A DNA stretch of 64,000 nucleotides from Scytonema hofmannii PCC 7110 (lineage in GTDB: Bacteria; Cyanobacteriota; Cyanobacteriia; Cyanobacteriales; Nostocaceae), in assembly GCF_000346485.2 (NCBI RefSeq), contig NZ_KQ976354.1, positions 7,854,221 through 7,918,220 of the forward strand, in the 5' to 3' direction. Position numbers and translations under genes: made by a program. Under the pieces are notes generated by a model that saw only the letters and a list, made by a program, of their open reading frames with translations, searched no databases and had not been told where the DNA came from. Shown here in pieces: positions 1 to 8,254 of this stretch (its first letter is position 1; every line of letters starts with the position of its first letter).

Positions 1-932
1 GCTAAGAGCAATGCAGGAAAAGTTGAAATATCCATCAAATCAGTTACTAAACGATACACCTTTTCTACACCCTCAACTTCAATAATATATTCAATGACAC
101 GAACAGGTATTTTCGTCGCTCCCTTCTTTCTTGACTTTCCATCAGGAGCAAGCCAACTTAGATAGGAACCATCAGGAAAAGCTTTAACAAACTCAAATTT
201 TACATGAGATGGCACGCGACCAAGAATATGACATTTTTGTTTGATTGCAGCATGAATCATTTTAAATGAGTGCAGTCCTCTGTCCCACATTAACAACATA
301 CTCTCCTCAACACTTCTTAATAGCTTTAAAGCTCCTTTTCTCTCTCCAATTCGATATGGACAACAAAATATGTCGATAATTAAATGAGTTCCTGCTTCGA
401 CTAAAAAAGTTAACCTAGCTTTGGGAAAAGCCGGATTTGTACCAGGACGAGAACCAGGGTAACCAAATACTTTAGCATTAGTTTCTGTATCAGGAACATC
501 AAAAACTGTGCCATCCAAAGCCATTATTCTCAGTCCACCCAAAAAAGCACCTGGTGTTTTAATTGTTGCTAAAGGTTTTGCAACAATTTCAAATAAACGA
601 GTCATAACAGCAGCACCAATTCGTTGTCTAGCTTCACTTATTGATGAAGATGTTGGTATCTTAAAACGTCTCTTAAAGGGGATTTGCAAAGAATTAAAAC
701 CCTGAATGAGATTTTTCAATACATCCACGATTGAATCGGAGGACCAAAAACTCATGGCGATTACTAGAGAGATTACTACGTGTGTAGGAAGTATTCTTTG
801 ACGCCGTGCGGTACTACTCGTTGTTGTAATCGCTGCCATAATCGACTCGGTAGGGATGATCTGGTTAAGAGCCAGCAGTAATTGTGCCCGATTTAGGATT
901 TGATTGTTGAATTCAAAGTTAACTAGCATCAT
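1..932 (-). CDS. IS4-type DDE transposase, cut by left edge
   Basis: Reading the minus strand from the ATG at 932 gives 310 open codons that run off the window, so the C-terminus is missing. The N-terminal about 110 residues look like the IS4 N-terminal domain. A first catalytic Asp lies in MALDGTVFDVPDT, and a second candidate in MLLMWDRGLHS. The final Glu would lie outside the window. The frame has no stop, so the copy may be intact. It sits upstream of the sulfonate permease and may have displaced whatever preceded it. The family call rests on motif shape and is fairly secure; the exact IS name is unknown. Confidence 0.8.
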   Translation of the reverse strand, partial: MMLVNFEFNNQILNRAQLLLALNQIIPTESIMAAITTTSSTARRQRILPTHVVISLVIAMSFWSSDSIVDVLKNLIQGFNSLQIPFKRRFKIPTSSSISEARQRIGAAVMTRLFEIVAKPLATIKTPGAFLGGLRIMALDGTVFDVPDTETNAKVFGYPGSRPGTNPAFPKARLTFLVEAGTHLIIDIFCCPYRIGERKGALKLLRSVEESMLLMWDRGLHSFKMIHAAIKQKCHILGRVPSHVKFEFVKAFPDGSYLSWLAPDGKSRKKGATKIPVRVIEYIIEVEGVEKVYRLVTDLMDISTFPALLL

Positions 933-1037
933 TAGCACTCAGTTTTGAAGTGAAATTTCGTATAAGATAATATTGATTAAAACACTTTTTGTTCTCGTAA
1001 TCTATTCGAGAACTCTATCTTTCCCCAATTCCAATTG

Positions 1038-1418
1038 ATGCCTACGAAAACTGACGATATTATTGCCAGAGCCGAACTCTTACAGCAAGCGATCGCTACT
1101 CTACAACTACAAATTCAACAAATTCAAGCTTCAGGAGAAGTTGCACCCGAAGGTTGTTGTGTCCTGCGCTACCAGGCACGCGGTCAAAAAGGAACTTACT
1201 GGTACTATAAGTTGCACGCTCAAATGCCGATTTTCCCTACGCAAACTCCTAATAAATTAAGTAAATATAAGCATTTGGGGAAAGCTGGAAGCCCCGCTCA
1301 TATTGATGCTGTTATGCAAGTTACACGAAGAATGCAAATCGACACCTTAAAAAATACGATTCATTCTCTCAGACAAAACTGGATAGATTTGTACGAAAGT
1401 CTCAAAGACAAAAAATAA
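1038..1418 (+). CDS. Small conserved-looking hypothetical protein
   Basis: This 126-residue soluble protein starts at ATG 1038; a TTG three bases earlier is the alternative. The first 35 residues are helical and Gln/Leu-rich (coiled-coil-like). A central basic-aromatic stretch contains RYQARGQKGTYWYYKL, and the tail is helical. The Arg/Gly/Tyr-rich centre recalls small cyanobacterial proteins often found beside transposases, but I do not recognise a named family. It lies 105 bp from the divergent IS4 transposase, so it may be an accessory or cargo gene. No function is assigned. Confidence 0.5.
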   Translation: MPTKTDDIIARAELLQQAIATLQLQIQQIQASGEVAPEGCCVLRYQARGQKGTYWYYKLHAQMPIFPTQTPNKLSKYKHLGKAGSPAHIDAVMQVTRRMQIDTLKNTIHSLRQNWIDLYESLKDKK

Positions 1419-1535
1419 CCTTGCCCATCCGCTTTCAGTTATCGTTTTTAATACGCGAACACATTTGACACTGTTTTACCCTTTATTTCCCTTAACCGAG
1501 CAGTATTGAAATGTATTGGAAGTGTACGAGGTCAT

Positions 1536-2429
1536 ATGAAAAACAAACTCAATCATATTGTTAGCGATCGCGATCCTAAAAAATACTTTGTTTCTATGTC
1601 AAACTATTTACAATCAAAAAGTAAGGTGAAAAAACATAAGTTGCAGTTTAAATTTTTACGTAATCGCCAGATTCAGTCATTAATTCCTTGGACTCTTCCA
1701 GTATTAATTCTAATTTTCTGGCAAATCTTCTCTGCTATTGGTTTAATTCCCACCAGAATTTTACCTGCTCCTTTAGGCGTGCTAGGTGCTGCTATTCAGT
1801 TAGCTCAAACGGGAGAATTATTTCGTAACATTGGTATCAGTGCGGCAAGGGCAGTTACTGGTTTTTTAGTTGGAGGAAGTATCGGATTTTCGTTAGGATT
1901 GCTGAACGGCATTTCTCCTGTTGCTGAAAAATTGTTAGATACTTCTATCCAAATGCTCCGCAATATACCCAATTTAGCTTTAATTCCATTGGTCATTTTG
2001 TGGTTTGGCATTGGAGATGAAGCTAGATTATTTCTTGTATCATTAGGAGTCATGTTTCCTATTTATCTAAATACTTTTCATGGAATTCGTAGCGTCGATC
2101 CTGGATTAATTGAAATGGGAAAAATTTATGGTTTAAATGCTTGGGGTTTGTTTTGGCGAATTATTTTACCTGGAGCGTTGTCCTCAATTTTGGTTGGTGT
2201 ACGTTTTTCTCTCGGTATTATGTGGCTAACGCTGATTGTAGCAGAGACAATTGCTGCTGATTCTGGAATTGGTTACATGGCGATGAACGCTAGAGAATTT
2301 ATGCAAACTGACATAGTTGTATTGAGCATATTAATATATGCATTATTTGGTAAACTAGCGGATATTGTTGCTAGGTCACTGGAGAATTACTGGCTGCAGT
2401 GGAATCCTAGCTATTTGAAAGCATCATAA
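1536..2429 (+). CDS. ssuC: Aliphatic sulfonate ABC transporter permease, SsuC type
   Basis: This is a binding-protein-dependent transport inner-membrane component. After a basic N-terminal stretch there are about six hydrophobic helices, beginning near residue 50. The EAA-type cytoplasmic loop that docks the ATPase is at IYGLNAWGLFWRIILPGA. The frame opens at a TTG at 1506, but ATG 1536 is preceded by GAGG at good spacing and is preferred. SsuD follows after 31 bp, which supports a sulfonate substrate. No SsuB-like ATPase is adjacent; the only ABC ATPase in the window is MetN. Energising it therefore needs an ATPase encoded elsewhere, or the operon has been broken. Confidence 0.85.
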   Translation: MKNKLNHIVSDRDPKKYFVSMSNYLQSKSKVKKHKLQFKFLRNRQIQSLIPWTLPVLILIFWQIFSAIGLIPTRILPAPLGVLGAAIQLAQTGELFRNIGISAARAVTGFLVGGSIGFSLGLLNGISPVAEKLLDTSIQMLRNIPNLALIPLVILWFGIGDEARLFLVSLGVMFPIYLNTFHGIRSVDPGLIEMGKIYGLNAWGLFWRIILPGALSSILVGVRFSLGIMWLTLIVAETIAADSGIGYMAMNAREFMQTDIVVLSILIYALFGKLADIVARSLENYWLQWNPSYLKAS

Positions 2430-2460
2430 AAAAGTTTTGTATCTACTCTAAATAGGAATC

Positions 2461-3630
2461 ATGCAGCTACTTTGGTTTATTCCCACACATGGAGAAGGAC
2501 GTTATCTAGGCACTGCTATAGGTGGACGACCAGTGAACTTTGATTACTGGAGACAGATTGCCCAAGCAGTGGATCATTTAGGTTTTACAGGAGCGTTGTT
2601 ACCAACGGGTCGCTCCTGTGAAGATGCGTGGGTTTTGGCATCAACCCTAGTTACGCATACGAAAAAAATGCGTTTTTTGGTAGCGATTCGTCCTGGGTTG
2701 ATGTCTCCGGGTGTAGCAGCAAGGATGGCAGCAACTTTTGACCGCATTTCTAACGGGCGTTTGCTGATTAATGTTGTTACTGGAGGCGATCCGGTAGAAT
2801 TGGCAGGAGATGGGTTGCATCTAAGTCACGACGATCGCTACAGATTAACCGATGAATTTTTGACTGTGTGGCGACAAATTATCTCTGGTGAAACTGCTAA
2901 CTTCCAAGGGGACTATCTCAATATCGAGGAAGGTAAATTGTTATTTCCTCCGATACAGAAACCGAATCCGCCTTTATGGTTTGGAGGTTCCTCGCCTATT
3001 GCTCAAAGCATTGCTGCTAAACACGTAGATGTGTACTTAACCTGGGGAGAAACACCAGAACAAGTCGCTCAAAAAATTAGCCAGGTGCGACGTTTGGCAG
3101 AACAAGAAGGGCGGACATTGCGGTTTGGGATTCGCCTGCATATCATTGTTCGAGAAACAGAAACTAAAGCTTGGGATGCAGCAAATGATTTGATTCGGTA
3201 TGTGGATGATGAAGCCATAGCCAAAGCTCAAAAAGCCTACGATCGCATGGATTCTGTTGGACAACGCCGGATGAGTCAATTGCACAACAGTAGCCGAGAA
3301 GCCCTAGAAATTAGCCCAAATTTATGGGCTGGTATTGGTTTGGTGAGAGGTGGTGCGGGAACTGCTTTAGTGGGAGATCCCAAGACTGTTGCTGCTAGGA
3401 TGCTAGAATATGCGGACTTAGGCATCGATACCTTCATCTTTTCTGGCTATCCTCATTTAGAAGAAGCTTATCGAGTTGCCGAACTCCTATTCCCCTATTT
3501 GCCTTTGGAGAATTTGCCAACGGTTGAAGAACAACAGGTGTTAAGCCCATTTGGGGAGATAGTTGGTAATCAGGATTTTCCAAAACAAAAACAGCAGTCT
3601 AAAGAAAAAACAACGGCTACTGTAGATTAA
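2461..3630 (+). CDS. ssuD: FMNH2-dependent alkanesulfonate monooxygenase
   Basis: A luciferase-like monooxygenase of 389 residues, close to the usual SsuD length of about 380. It cleaves C2 and longer alkanesulfonates to aldehyde and sulfite using FMNH2 from a separate reductase. The N-terminus ([14 protein letters not shown]) and the loop [10 protein letters not shown], with Cys53 matching Cys54 of E. coli SsuD, are near-diagnostic. [15 protein letters not shown] covers the conserved active-site Arg region. It follows ssuC by 31 bp, so the two are co-transcribed. No SsuE-type reductase is seen in the window. The C-terminal about 35 residues are Gln/Lys-rich and probably disordered. Confidence 0.93.
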   Translation: MQLLWFIPTHGEGRYLGTAIGGRPVNFDYWRQIAQAVDHLGFTGALLPTGRSCEDAWVLASTLVTHTKKMRFLVAIRPGLMSPGVAARMAATFDRISNGRLLINVVTGGDPVELAGDGLHLSHDDRYRLTDEFLTVWRQIISGETANFQGDYLNIEEGKLLFPPIQKPNPPLWFGGSSPIAQSIAAKHVDVYLTWGETPEQVAQKISQVRRLAEQEGRTLRFGIRLHIIVRETETKAWDAANDLIRYVDDEAIAKAQKAYDRMDSVGQRRMSQLHNSSREALEISPNLWAGIGLVRGGAGTALVGDPKTVAARMLEYADLGIDTFIFSGYPHLEEAYRVAELLFPYLPLENLPTVEEQQVLSPFGEIVGNQDFPKQKQQSKEKTTATVD

Positions 3631-3634
3631 GCAG

Positions 3635-3660
3635 TAGGGGCGCAATGCCTTGCGCCCCTA
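3635..3660. terminator. Perfect 11-bp hairpin between convergent genes
   Basis: Arms TAGGGGCGCAA and TTGCGCCCCTA flank a 4-nt loop. It lies 5 bp after the ssuD stop and just before the end of the convergent GST gene, so it can end transcription from both sides. The same hairpin core recurs at 33537-33564, at 42213-42238 and, degraded, near 47839, so it is also a dispersed small repeat. Confidence 0.55.
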
Positions 3661-3667
3661 TACCATT

Positions 3668-4339
3668 CTAATTCACAGCGACAGGAACCTTTGCAAATCT
3701 CGCATAGCGCTGTAAGTAAAACTCTTTAGAATTTGCGATCGCTCTCACTGATTCTCGCTGACTCACTGCCTGACGCCAACGGTGCAAGCGAGTTAACTCA
3801 TCTGGAATTTGAAAGCCACGATATTCTTCTAGGGCAGCCCAACGCTCAAACCAAGGATAATATGTGAGATCCACTAGACTGATGGAGTTACCAAACCAGT
3901 AGTCTCCATCTCCAGACAATTTGGCTAAAGCTTCATTTTCAATAAATTGCAAATGATTGCGTAATTCAACAGCCGCAGCTTTTTGTTGTTCGGAGTCTGG
4001 AGAACGTAGCAAACTAGAGTAGGCACTGACAAATCGCGTGTTAGCAAAATCAATCCAAATTCTTGCTTGCGCTTTTAAGATTGGCTCTTTTGGTAATAGA
4101 GATGGTTCTGGGAATGCTTCTTCTAGGTATTCGTTAATAATTGCCGATTCCCAAACTCGGTGTTCGCCATGTTTGATAACAGGAACTTTCCCGTAGGGAG
4201 AAATCTCTGTAAATCCTGGCGGCTTGTTTTGCAGATCGATCTCAATCAGATCGAAGTCAACACTTTTTTCTAGTAAAGCTAAACGCGAGCGGTGAGCAAA
4301 GGGACAAACAACCGCACTGTAGATAGTAATTTTTGTCAT
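3668..4339 (-). CDS. Glutathione S-transferase family protein (copy 1)
   Basis: A thioredoxin-fold N-domain carries the Cys-type active site CPFAHR near residue 12, followed by the cis-Pro glutathione-binding element GKVPVIKHG and [12 protein letters not shown]. An all-helical C-domain follows. About 223 residues is normal for an omega/zeta-like bacterial GST. The frame opens further upstream, but ATG 4339 puts the beta strand TKITIYSAVVCPF at the N-terminus as expected. It is a paralogue of the GST at 13816. Two copies of the recurring operator lie upstream at 4477-4506 and 4632-4661, placing it in the sulfur-linked set. The substrate is unknown; thiol-dependent cleavage of a sulfur compound is a guess. 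Confidence 0.85.
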   Translation of the reverse strand: MTKITIYSAVVCPFAHRSRLALLEKSVDFDLIEIDLQNKPPGFTEISPYGKVPVIKHGEHRVWESAIINEYLEEAFPEPSLLPKEPILKAQARIWIDFANTRFVSAYSSLLRSPDSEQQKAAAVELRNHLQFIENEALAKLSGDGDYWFGNSISLVDLTYYPWFERWAALEEYRGFQIPDELTRLHRWRQAVSQRESVRAIANSKEFYLQRYARFAKVPVAVN

Positions 4340-4476
4340 GTTGTACCATTCGTGAATTTTATATTTTTGATTGAAGTCATGCTTAGACTTAATCTCAAGC
4401 AACTATTTGTCGCATTCTTTTTTCAATTTGGTGTTAAATGCTTGATTATGAGTCAGTTGTGACTTGATTGGCAATA

Positions 4477-4506
4477 ATTTTACTGTTAACTTATCAATTT
4501 ACCGTA
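4477..4506 (-). promoter_or_regulatory. Recurring palindromic operator with -10, site 1
   Basis: On the minus strand the arms are TACGGTAAAT and GTTAACAGTA, separated by 6 bp. The right arm runs into TAAAAT, a plausible -10, 138 bp upstream of the GST start at 4339. Read on the plus strand the dyad also ends in a -10-like TAGTTA facing the desulfinase operon at 4899. Its flank CCGTAGTTAA-AGCTT is repeated at site 2, so the two sites look duplicated. Confidence 0.7.
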
Positions 4507-4631
4507 GTTAACAGCTTTTAAACAAGATTCTGCCATAAAATGTAGTAAAAAGCAAGAGTGAAATTGATATTTACCACAACACATAACTTAAAATAATTTA
4601 TATTTGTTTTTTTGATAAATCATGCAATAAT

Positions 4632-4661
4632 ATAATACTAATACTTGATAATTTAGCCGTA
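4632..4661 (-). promoter_or_regulatory. Recurring palindromic operator with -10, site 2
   Basis: Minus-strand arms TACGGCTAAA and AGTATTAGTA run into TATTAT. It lies about 290 bp upstream of the GST start. The opposite reading ends in TAGTTA towards the desulfinase gene. It is the second of two tandem sites in this divergent intergenic region. Confidence 0.6.
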
Positions 4662-4781
4662 GTTAATAGCTTAATTATTAGAGAAGCGTTAGCAACCTAC
4701 CAAACTCTTCTCAAATGGCTATTACATCTACACACTTCCTGACACCATCAACTTGTGGATAGATACTATGTTATTGCTCGT

Positions 4782-4815
4782 ACAGCTATGGCAAAAATTC
4801 TTTAACCATAGCTGT
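4782..4815 (+). terminator. 10-bp inverted repeat in the long leader of the desulfinase operon
   Basis: Arms ACAGCTATGG and CCATAGCTGT flank a 14-nt loop, followed by AGAGTCTTTT. It lies about 85 bp before the desulfinase start at 4899 and downstream of the two operators. If transcription starts at those operators it would be transcribed in the leader and could act as an attenuator. That role is inferred from position only. Confidence 0.4.
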
Positions 4816-4898
4816 AGAGTCTTTTATCAAGTCGCGCTCGGAATACTTAATCATACGTACTTGTTGATGAGGAATGAATAGGCGCAAGAGTAGTGGGT

Positions 4899-5960
4899 AT
4901 GTCAAACTACACAAAAGACCGTAAAATCACTGAATTCTGGTACACTCGCTGTCCAGTTCCTACCGTTTCAGGTATTGCTCTTGATTTAGGTTGGTTAGAT
5001 AAGACCTTTGCAAAAGATGGTATTAGTTTTAAATCTTTAAGAGCAGAACAAGAGCGATCTGTTCGCGAGTCTCATTTTGACCACACGCTCAAAGGCTTAT
5101 TCCGCGAAGGAGGGAATATTCCAGCAATTTGGGCGCGTGCTACTGGAAAAGATACTCGTGCGATCGCGTTAACATGGGTTGATGAGTACCAAGCAATTCT
5201 GACTCTACCAGATTCAGACATTACCAAACCAGCAGATTTACGCGGACGTAGACTGGCTCTACCGTTGCGAACTCAAAGTCAAATAGATTTTTCTAGGGCA
5301 ATGGCACAGCGAGGTTTTTTGAGTGCATTGTCACTGGCTGGCTTGAATGAGAATGATGTCCACTTTGTCGATCTTCATGCTCGAGAAACGGACTTACGGG
5401 AAGCTTTGCCTGGAGGTATACAACAAAGTCATTTTTACCAAGCAGAATTAGCAGGCTTATTCTGGGGCGAAGTGGATGCAATCTACGTCAAAGGTGCTCC
5501 AGGAGCAGACTTGAGTGCAATACATAAGTTACGAGTTGTTTTTGACTTAGGTAAGCATTCCGATCCGCTTATACGGGTTAATAATGGGACTCCAAGAACC
5601 ATCACTGTAAATGCGGATTTGGTAGAACAACGTCCTGACCTGATAGTAAAGTATTTAGCTTGCCTACTCCAAACTTCAAAATGGGCAGAAAGCCACTCTG
5701 AAGATGTAGTTAAAACTGTATCAATTGAGACTGGAGGAAGCGAAGAGGCTGTTCGGAAAGCTTACGGATCGGAACTGCATTTACGTTTGCGCCCGGATTT
5801 ATCAACTCAGTGGATTGCAGCCCTAAAATCTCAAAAAGATTTTCTTTTAAAATGGGGCTTTATTCCAGCTGACTTTGATATAGACGCTTGGATTGCTTCA
5901 GAACATCTGGCTGAAGCTCAAGAACTGGTTTCAAAACTTGAAGAACTTACCTTGATTTAA
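4899..5960 (+). CDS. DszB-like aromatic sulfinate desulfinase
   Basis: The protein has the periplasmic-binding-protein fold without a signal peptide, as in DszB (2'-hydroxybiphenyl-2-sulfinate desulfinase), which releases sulfite from aryl sulfinates in the cytoplasm. The key DszB residues Cys27, His60 and Arg70 have counterparts. Cys18 lies in TRCPVPT (DszB has NCPVPN), and His59 and Arg69 lie in SHF and FREGGNIP. The His-Arg spacing of ten is the same as in DszB. At 353 residues it is close to DszB (365). ATG 4899 is preferred over GTG 4893, which would leave no room for a ribosome site. It opens an operon with SsuD-like and binding-protein genes. The true substrate may be an alkyl or aryl sulfinate. 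Exact activity is inferred. Confidence 0.75.
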   Translation: MSNYTKDRKITEFWYTRCPVPTVSGIALDLGWLDKTFAKDGISFKSLRAEQERSVRESHFDHTLKGLFREGGNIPAIWARATGKDTRAIALTWVDEYQAILTLPDSDITKPADLRGRRLALPLRTQSQIDFSRAMAQRGFLSALSLAGLNENDVHFVDLHARETDLREALPGGIQQSHFYQAELAGLFWGEVDAIYVKGAPGADLSAIHKLRVVFDLGKHSDPLIRVNNGTPRTITVNADLVEQRPDLIVKYLACLLQTSKWAESHSEDVVKTVSIETGGSEEAVRKAYGSELHLRLRPDLSTQWIAALKSQKDFLLKWGFIPADFDIDAWIASEHLAEAQELVSKLEELTLI

Positions 5961-5993
5961 CTGTCAATAGACCGAAACAATTCATAATATGAT

Positions 5994-7151
5994 ATGGAAA
6001 TTCTTTGGTATTTGACTGCGCCAGATGGCCCGTTTCCCTGGAACAAGAAGGGCGCACGTAAGATTGATTACGCATATATGCAGCAGTTAGCGCGGGCTAT
6101 CGACCATTTAGGTTACTCAGGCGCATTATTGGCAACTGGGGTGCATGATACTTGGGTACTGGGTTCTGCTTTAATTCCCTTCACAGAAAGGATGCGCTTT
6201 TTGGTTGCGGTACATCCAGGATTGCTTTCACCGACTCTGTTTGCCAAGATGGCAGCGACTTTTGAACAGTTTTCTCGCGGTCGGTTGTTAATTAACATAG
6301 TTAATGGCACGTCCAATACGATGGCAGCCAATGGTCTGCATTTGTCTCATGATGAGCGCTATGCCCACTGCGATGAATACCTTACCGTTTGGCGGCAACT
6401 CATGGTTGGCGAGACAGTGGACTTTGAAGGCAAATACGTACACGTTAAGAAAGCAAAACTTGGAATACCCCCAGTACAATCACCCCATCCACCTTTATGG
6501 TTTGGCGGTTCTTCCGATCCTGCTTTGGAAGTTGCTGCTAAACATATCGATACATACTTAACTTGGGGAGAGGCTCCACCTCAAGTAGCAGAACGGATAG
6601 TGAAAATGCGATCGCTAGCAGCAAAGTATAATCGGACTCTACGGTTTGGGATTCGTCTCTACGTAATTGTGCGAGAAACAGAGCAAGAAGCCTGGGATGC
6701 GGCAGACTGGTTGCTCAAGCGAATGGATGAGGAGTCTGTTGCTGCAATCCAAAAGATGTTAACGAGCGGCGACTCAGTAGGACAGCAACGGATGTTAGAG
6801 TTTCATGGTGGTAAGATTCCTAAAAACGTTAGAGAACTGGAAATTTATCCTAATCTCTGGGCTGGATTAGGTTTGGTACGTCCTGGTCCTGGTACAGCAG
6901 TAGTAGGCGATCCCAAAACAGTAGCTTCTCGGCTTCAGGAATATGCCGATATTGGGATAGAGACATTCATTATCTCTGGAATTCCTTTAATAGAAGAAGC
7001 GTATCGGGTAGCCGATTTATTGTTGCCATTACTGCCTGTGTCTCAACCTACGAATAATAACCAGTCTTCCTCCAGCGTTCATATTCCTACCTGGAGTGGT
7101 TTCAAAGATATTATCGGAGCTACTGAAACCAAGCAAGTACAAGCCGGATGA
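5994..7151 (+). CDS. SsuD-like FMNH2-dependent sulfonate monooxygenase, divergent paralogue
   Basis: A 385-residue luciferase-like protein that aligns along its length with the ssuD product at 2461, sharing blocks such as [34 protein letters not shown] and [16 protein letters not shown]. It lacks the SsuD cysteine loop: [10 protein letters not shown] is replaced by ATGVHDTW with a small deletion. The substrate pocket is therefore different, and it may act on another sulfonate, a sulfone or an aryl compound. It sits 33 bp after the DszB-like gene, so the pair could oxidise a C-S bond and then desulfinate. FMNH2 must come from elsewhere. Confidence 0.85.
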   Translation: MEILWYLTAPDGPFPWNKKGARKIDYAYMQQLARAIDHLGYSGALLATGVHDTWVLGSALIPFTERMRFLVAVHPGLLSPTLFAKMAATFEQFSRGRLLINIVNGTSNTMAANGLHLSHDERYAHCDEYLTVWRQLMVGETVDFEGKYVHVKKAKLGIPPVQSPHPPLWFGGSSDPALEVAAKHIDTYLTWGEAPPQVAERIVKMRSLAAKYNRTLRFGIRLYVIVRETEQEAWDAADWLLKRMDEESVAAIQKMLTSGDSVGQQRMLEFHGGKIPKNVRELEIYPNLWAGLGLVRPGPGTAVVGDPKTVASRLQEYADIGIETFIISGIPLIEEAYRVADLLLPLLPVSQPTNNNQSSSSVHIPTWSGFKDIIGATETKQVQAG

Positions 7152-7170
7152 AGTGCCATCAACAGGAGTT

Positions 7171-8241
7171 ATGAAAAATCTCTTTGAGGCGGAGTTGTTC
7201 AACTACCACATTAAGCGTCGTGCTTTACCTAGTGCATTATTTTTCCTGACCTCTACAATGGCGGTTGCCCATAACGCTGCTACTGCCAAATCAATTAATT
7301 CAAATTCCCAGTCATCTGGAAAATCTAGCTCAGTTTCTCAGTTACCCGAGCCAAGTACGGACAAGCTTAAGGCACGAATTGCCATTATCAGAGGTCCTGG
7401 TTCTTACTTCTTAGCTAAGGTCAGAAATACAATGAACCAAGAGTTACAGGGGAAAGGATCTTCTGTGGAATGGTTAGGCCCTTTTCCAGCTTTTTCACCA
7501 GCTGCCGAAGCCTTAAATGCAGGCAGTATTGACTTCACCGGTGGTAGTACCACGGCTGCTATCTCAGCTATGGTAGCTGGTTCTCCATTCAAAATTTTTG
7601 GTTATCAAGTGAGTGGTAGAGATGGTTCAGGTGTTCTGGTGCAAAAGAACTCTGGCATTAAGAAGGTGAAAGACTTGGTTGGTAAAAAAGTTATTGTGAA
7701 CCGAGGCGGTACTGGAGAGTATTTGTTAGCAAAGGCACTGGAAAAGGAGAAAATCCCGCTAGAACAGGTACAACGAGTTTATCTAGGTCCAGCCGATGCC
7801 GCACCTGTGTTTGCATCGGGTAAAGCAGATGCTTGGGCAGTTTGGGGTACTTTCTTTGCTACTGCTGTGGTGCAGTATGAGGCAAGAGTTCTGGCTACGG
7901 CTGGAGATATTGGTTCTGAAAACGATGTCATCTATATCGTTCACAATGACTTTTTGAAGAAGTATCCCAAGGTAGTAAAAGCCGTTTATGATGTGGTGCG
8001 GCGTGAAAGCCAGTGGTCATTGACAAATGCAAAAGAAGCAATGCGGATCTATGGTAAGGAGTTTAAGTTAGCTCAAGCCGTGCAGCAGTATATGAGTGAG
8101 AGGATGGAAGGTTTACCAAAACCTGTCGGTGTGGCGGAAATAGAAAAGATGAATCGCGTGAGTGACTGGTTTTACACAAAGGGTATTATTCCCAAAAAAC
8201 CGGTCATACAAAACTTTGTGGTTGATGTCACTAAGATTTAA
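7171..8241 (+). CDS. Sulfonate-type ABC solute-binding protein (SsuA/TauA-like), exported
   Basis: The start ATG 7171 has AGGAG just upstream. A basic N-terminus and hydrophobic stretch (LPSALFFLTSTMAVAHNAATA) look like a signal peptide. The mature protein has the SsuA-like two-lobe pattern, with TGGSTTAAISAM at the ligand cleft, VKDLVGKKVIVNRG and an FASGKADAWAVW hinge region. It probably binds sulfonates in the periplasm for an SsuC-type permease. It follows the second SsuD-like gene by 19 bp and precedes another binding-protein-like gene by 13 bp. No permease or ATPase is in this operon. Confidence 0.82.
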   Translation: MKNLFEAELFNYHIKRRALPSALFFLTSTMAVAHNAATAKSINSNSQSSGKSSSVSQLPEPSTDKLKARIAIIRGPGSYFLAKVRNTMNQELQGKGSSVEWLGPFPAFSPAAEALNAGSIDFTGGSTTAAISAMVAGSPFKIFGYQVSGRDGSGVLVQKNSGIKKVKDLVGKKVIVNRGGTGEYLLAKALEKEKIPLEQVQRVYLGPADAAPVFASGKADAWAVWGTFFATAVVQYEARVLATAGDIGSENDVIYIVHNDFLKKYPKVVKAVYDVVRRESQWSLTNAKEAMRIYGKEFKLAQAVQQYMSERMEGLPKPVGVAEIEKMNRVSDWFYTKGIIPKKPVIQNFVVDVTKI

Positions 8242-8254
8242 AAGGAGCAGCTGT

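Noticed and set aside
508-705. 65-codon plus-strand frame at the left end
   Set aside because: Lies fully inside the clear IS4-type transposase frame on the other strand.
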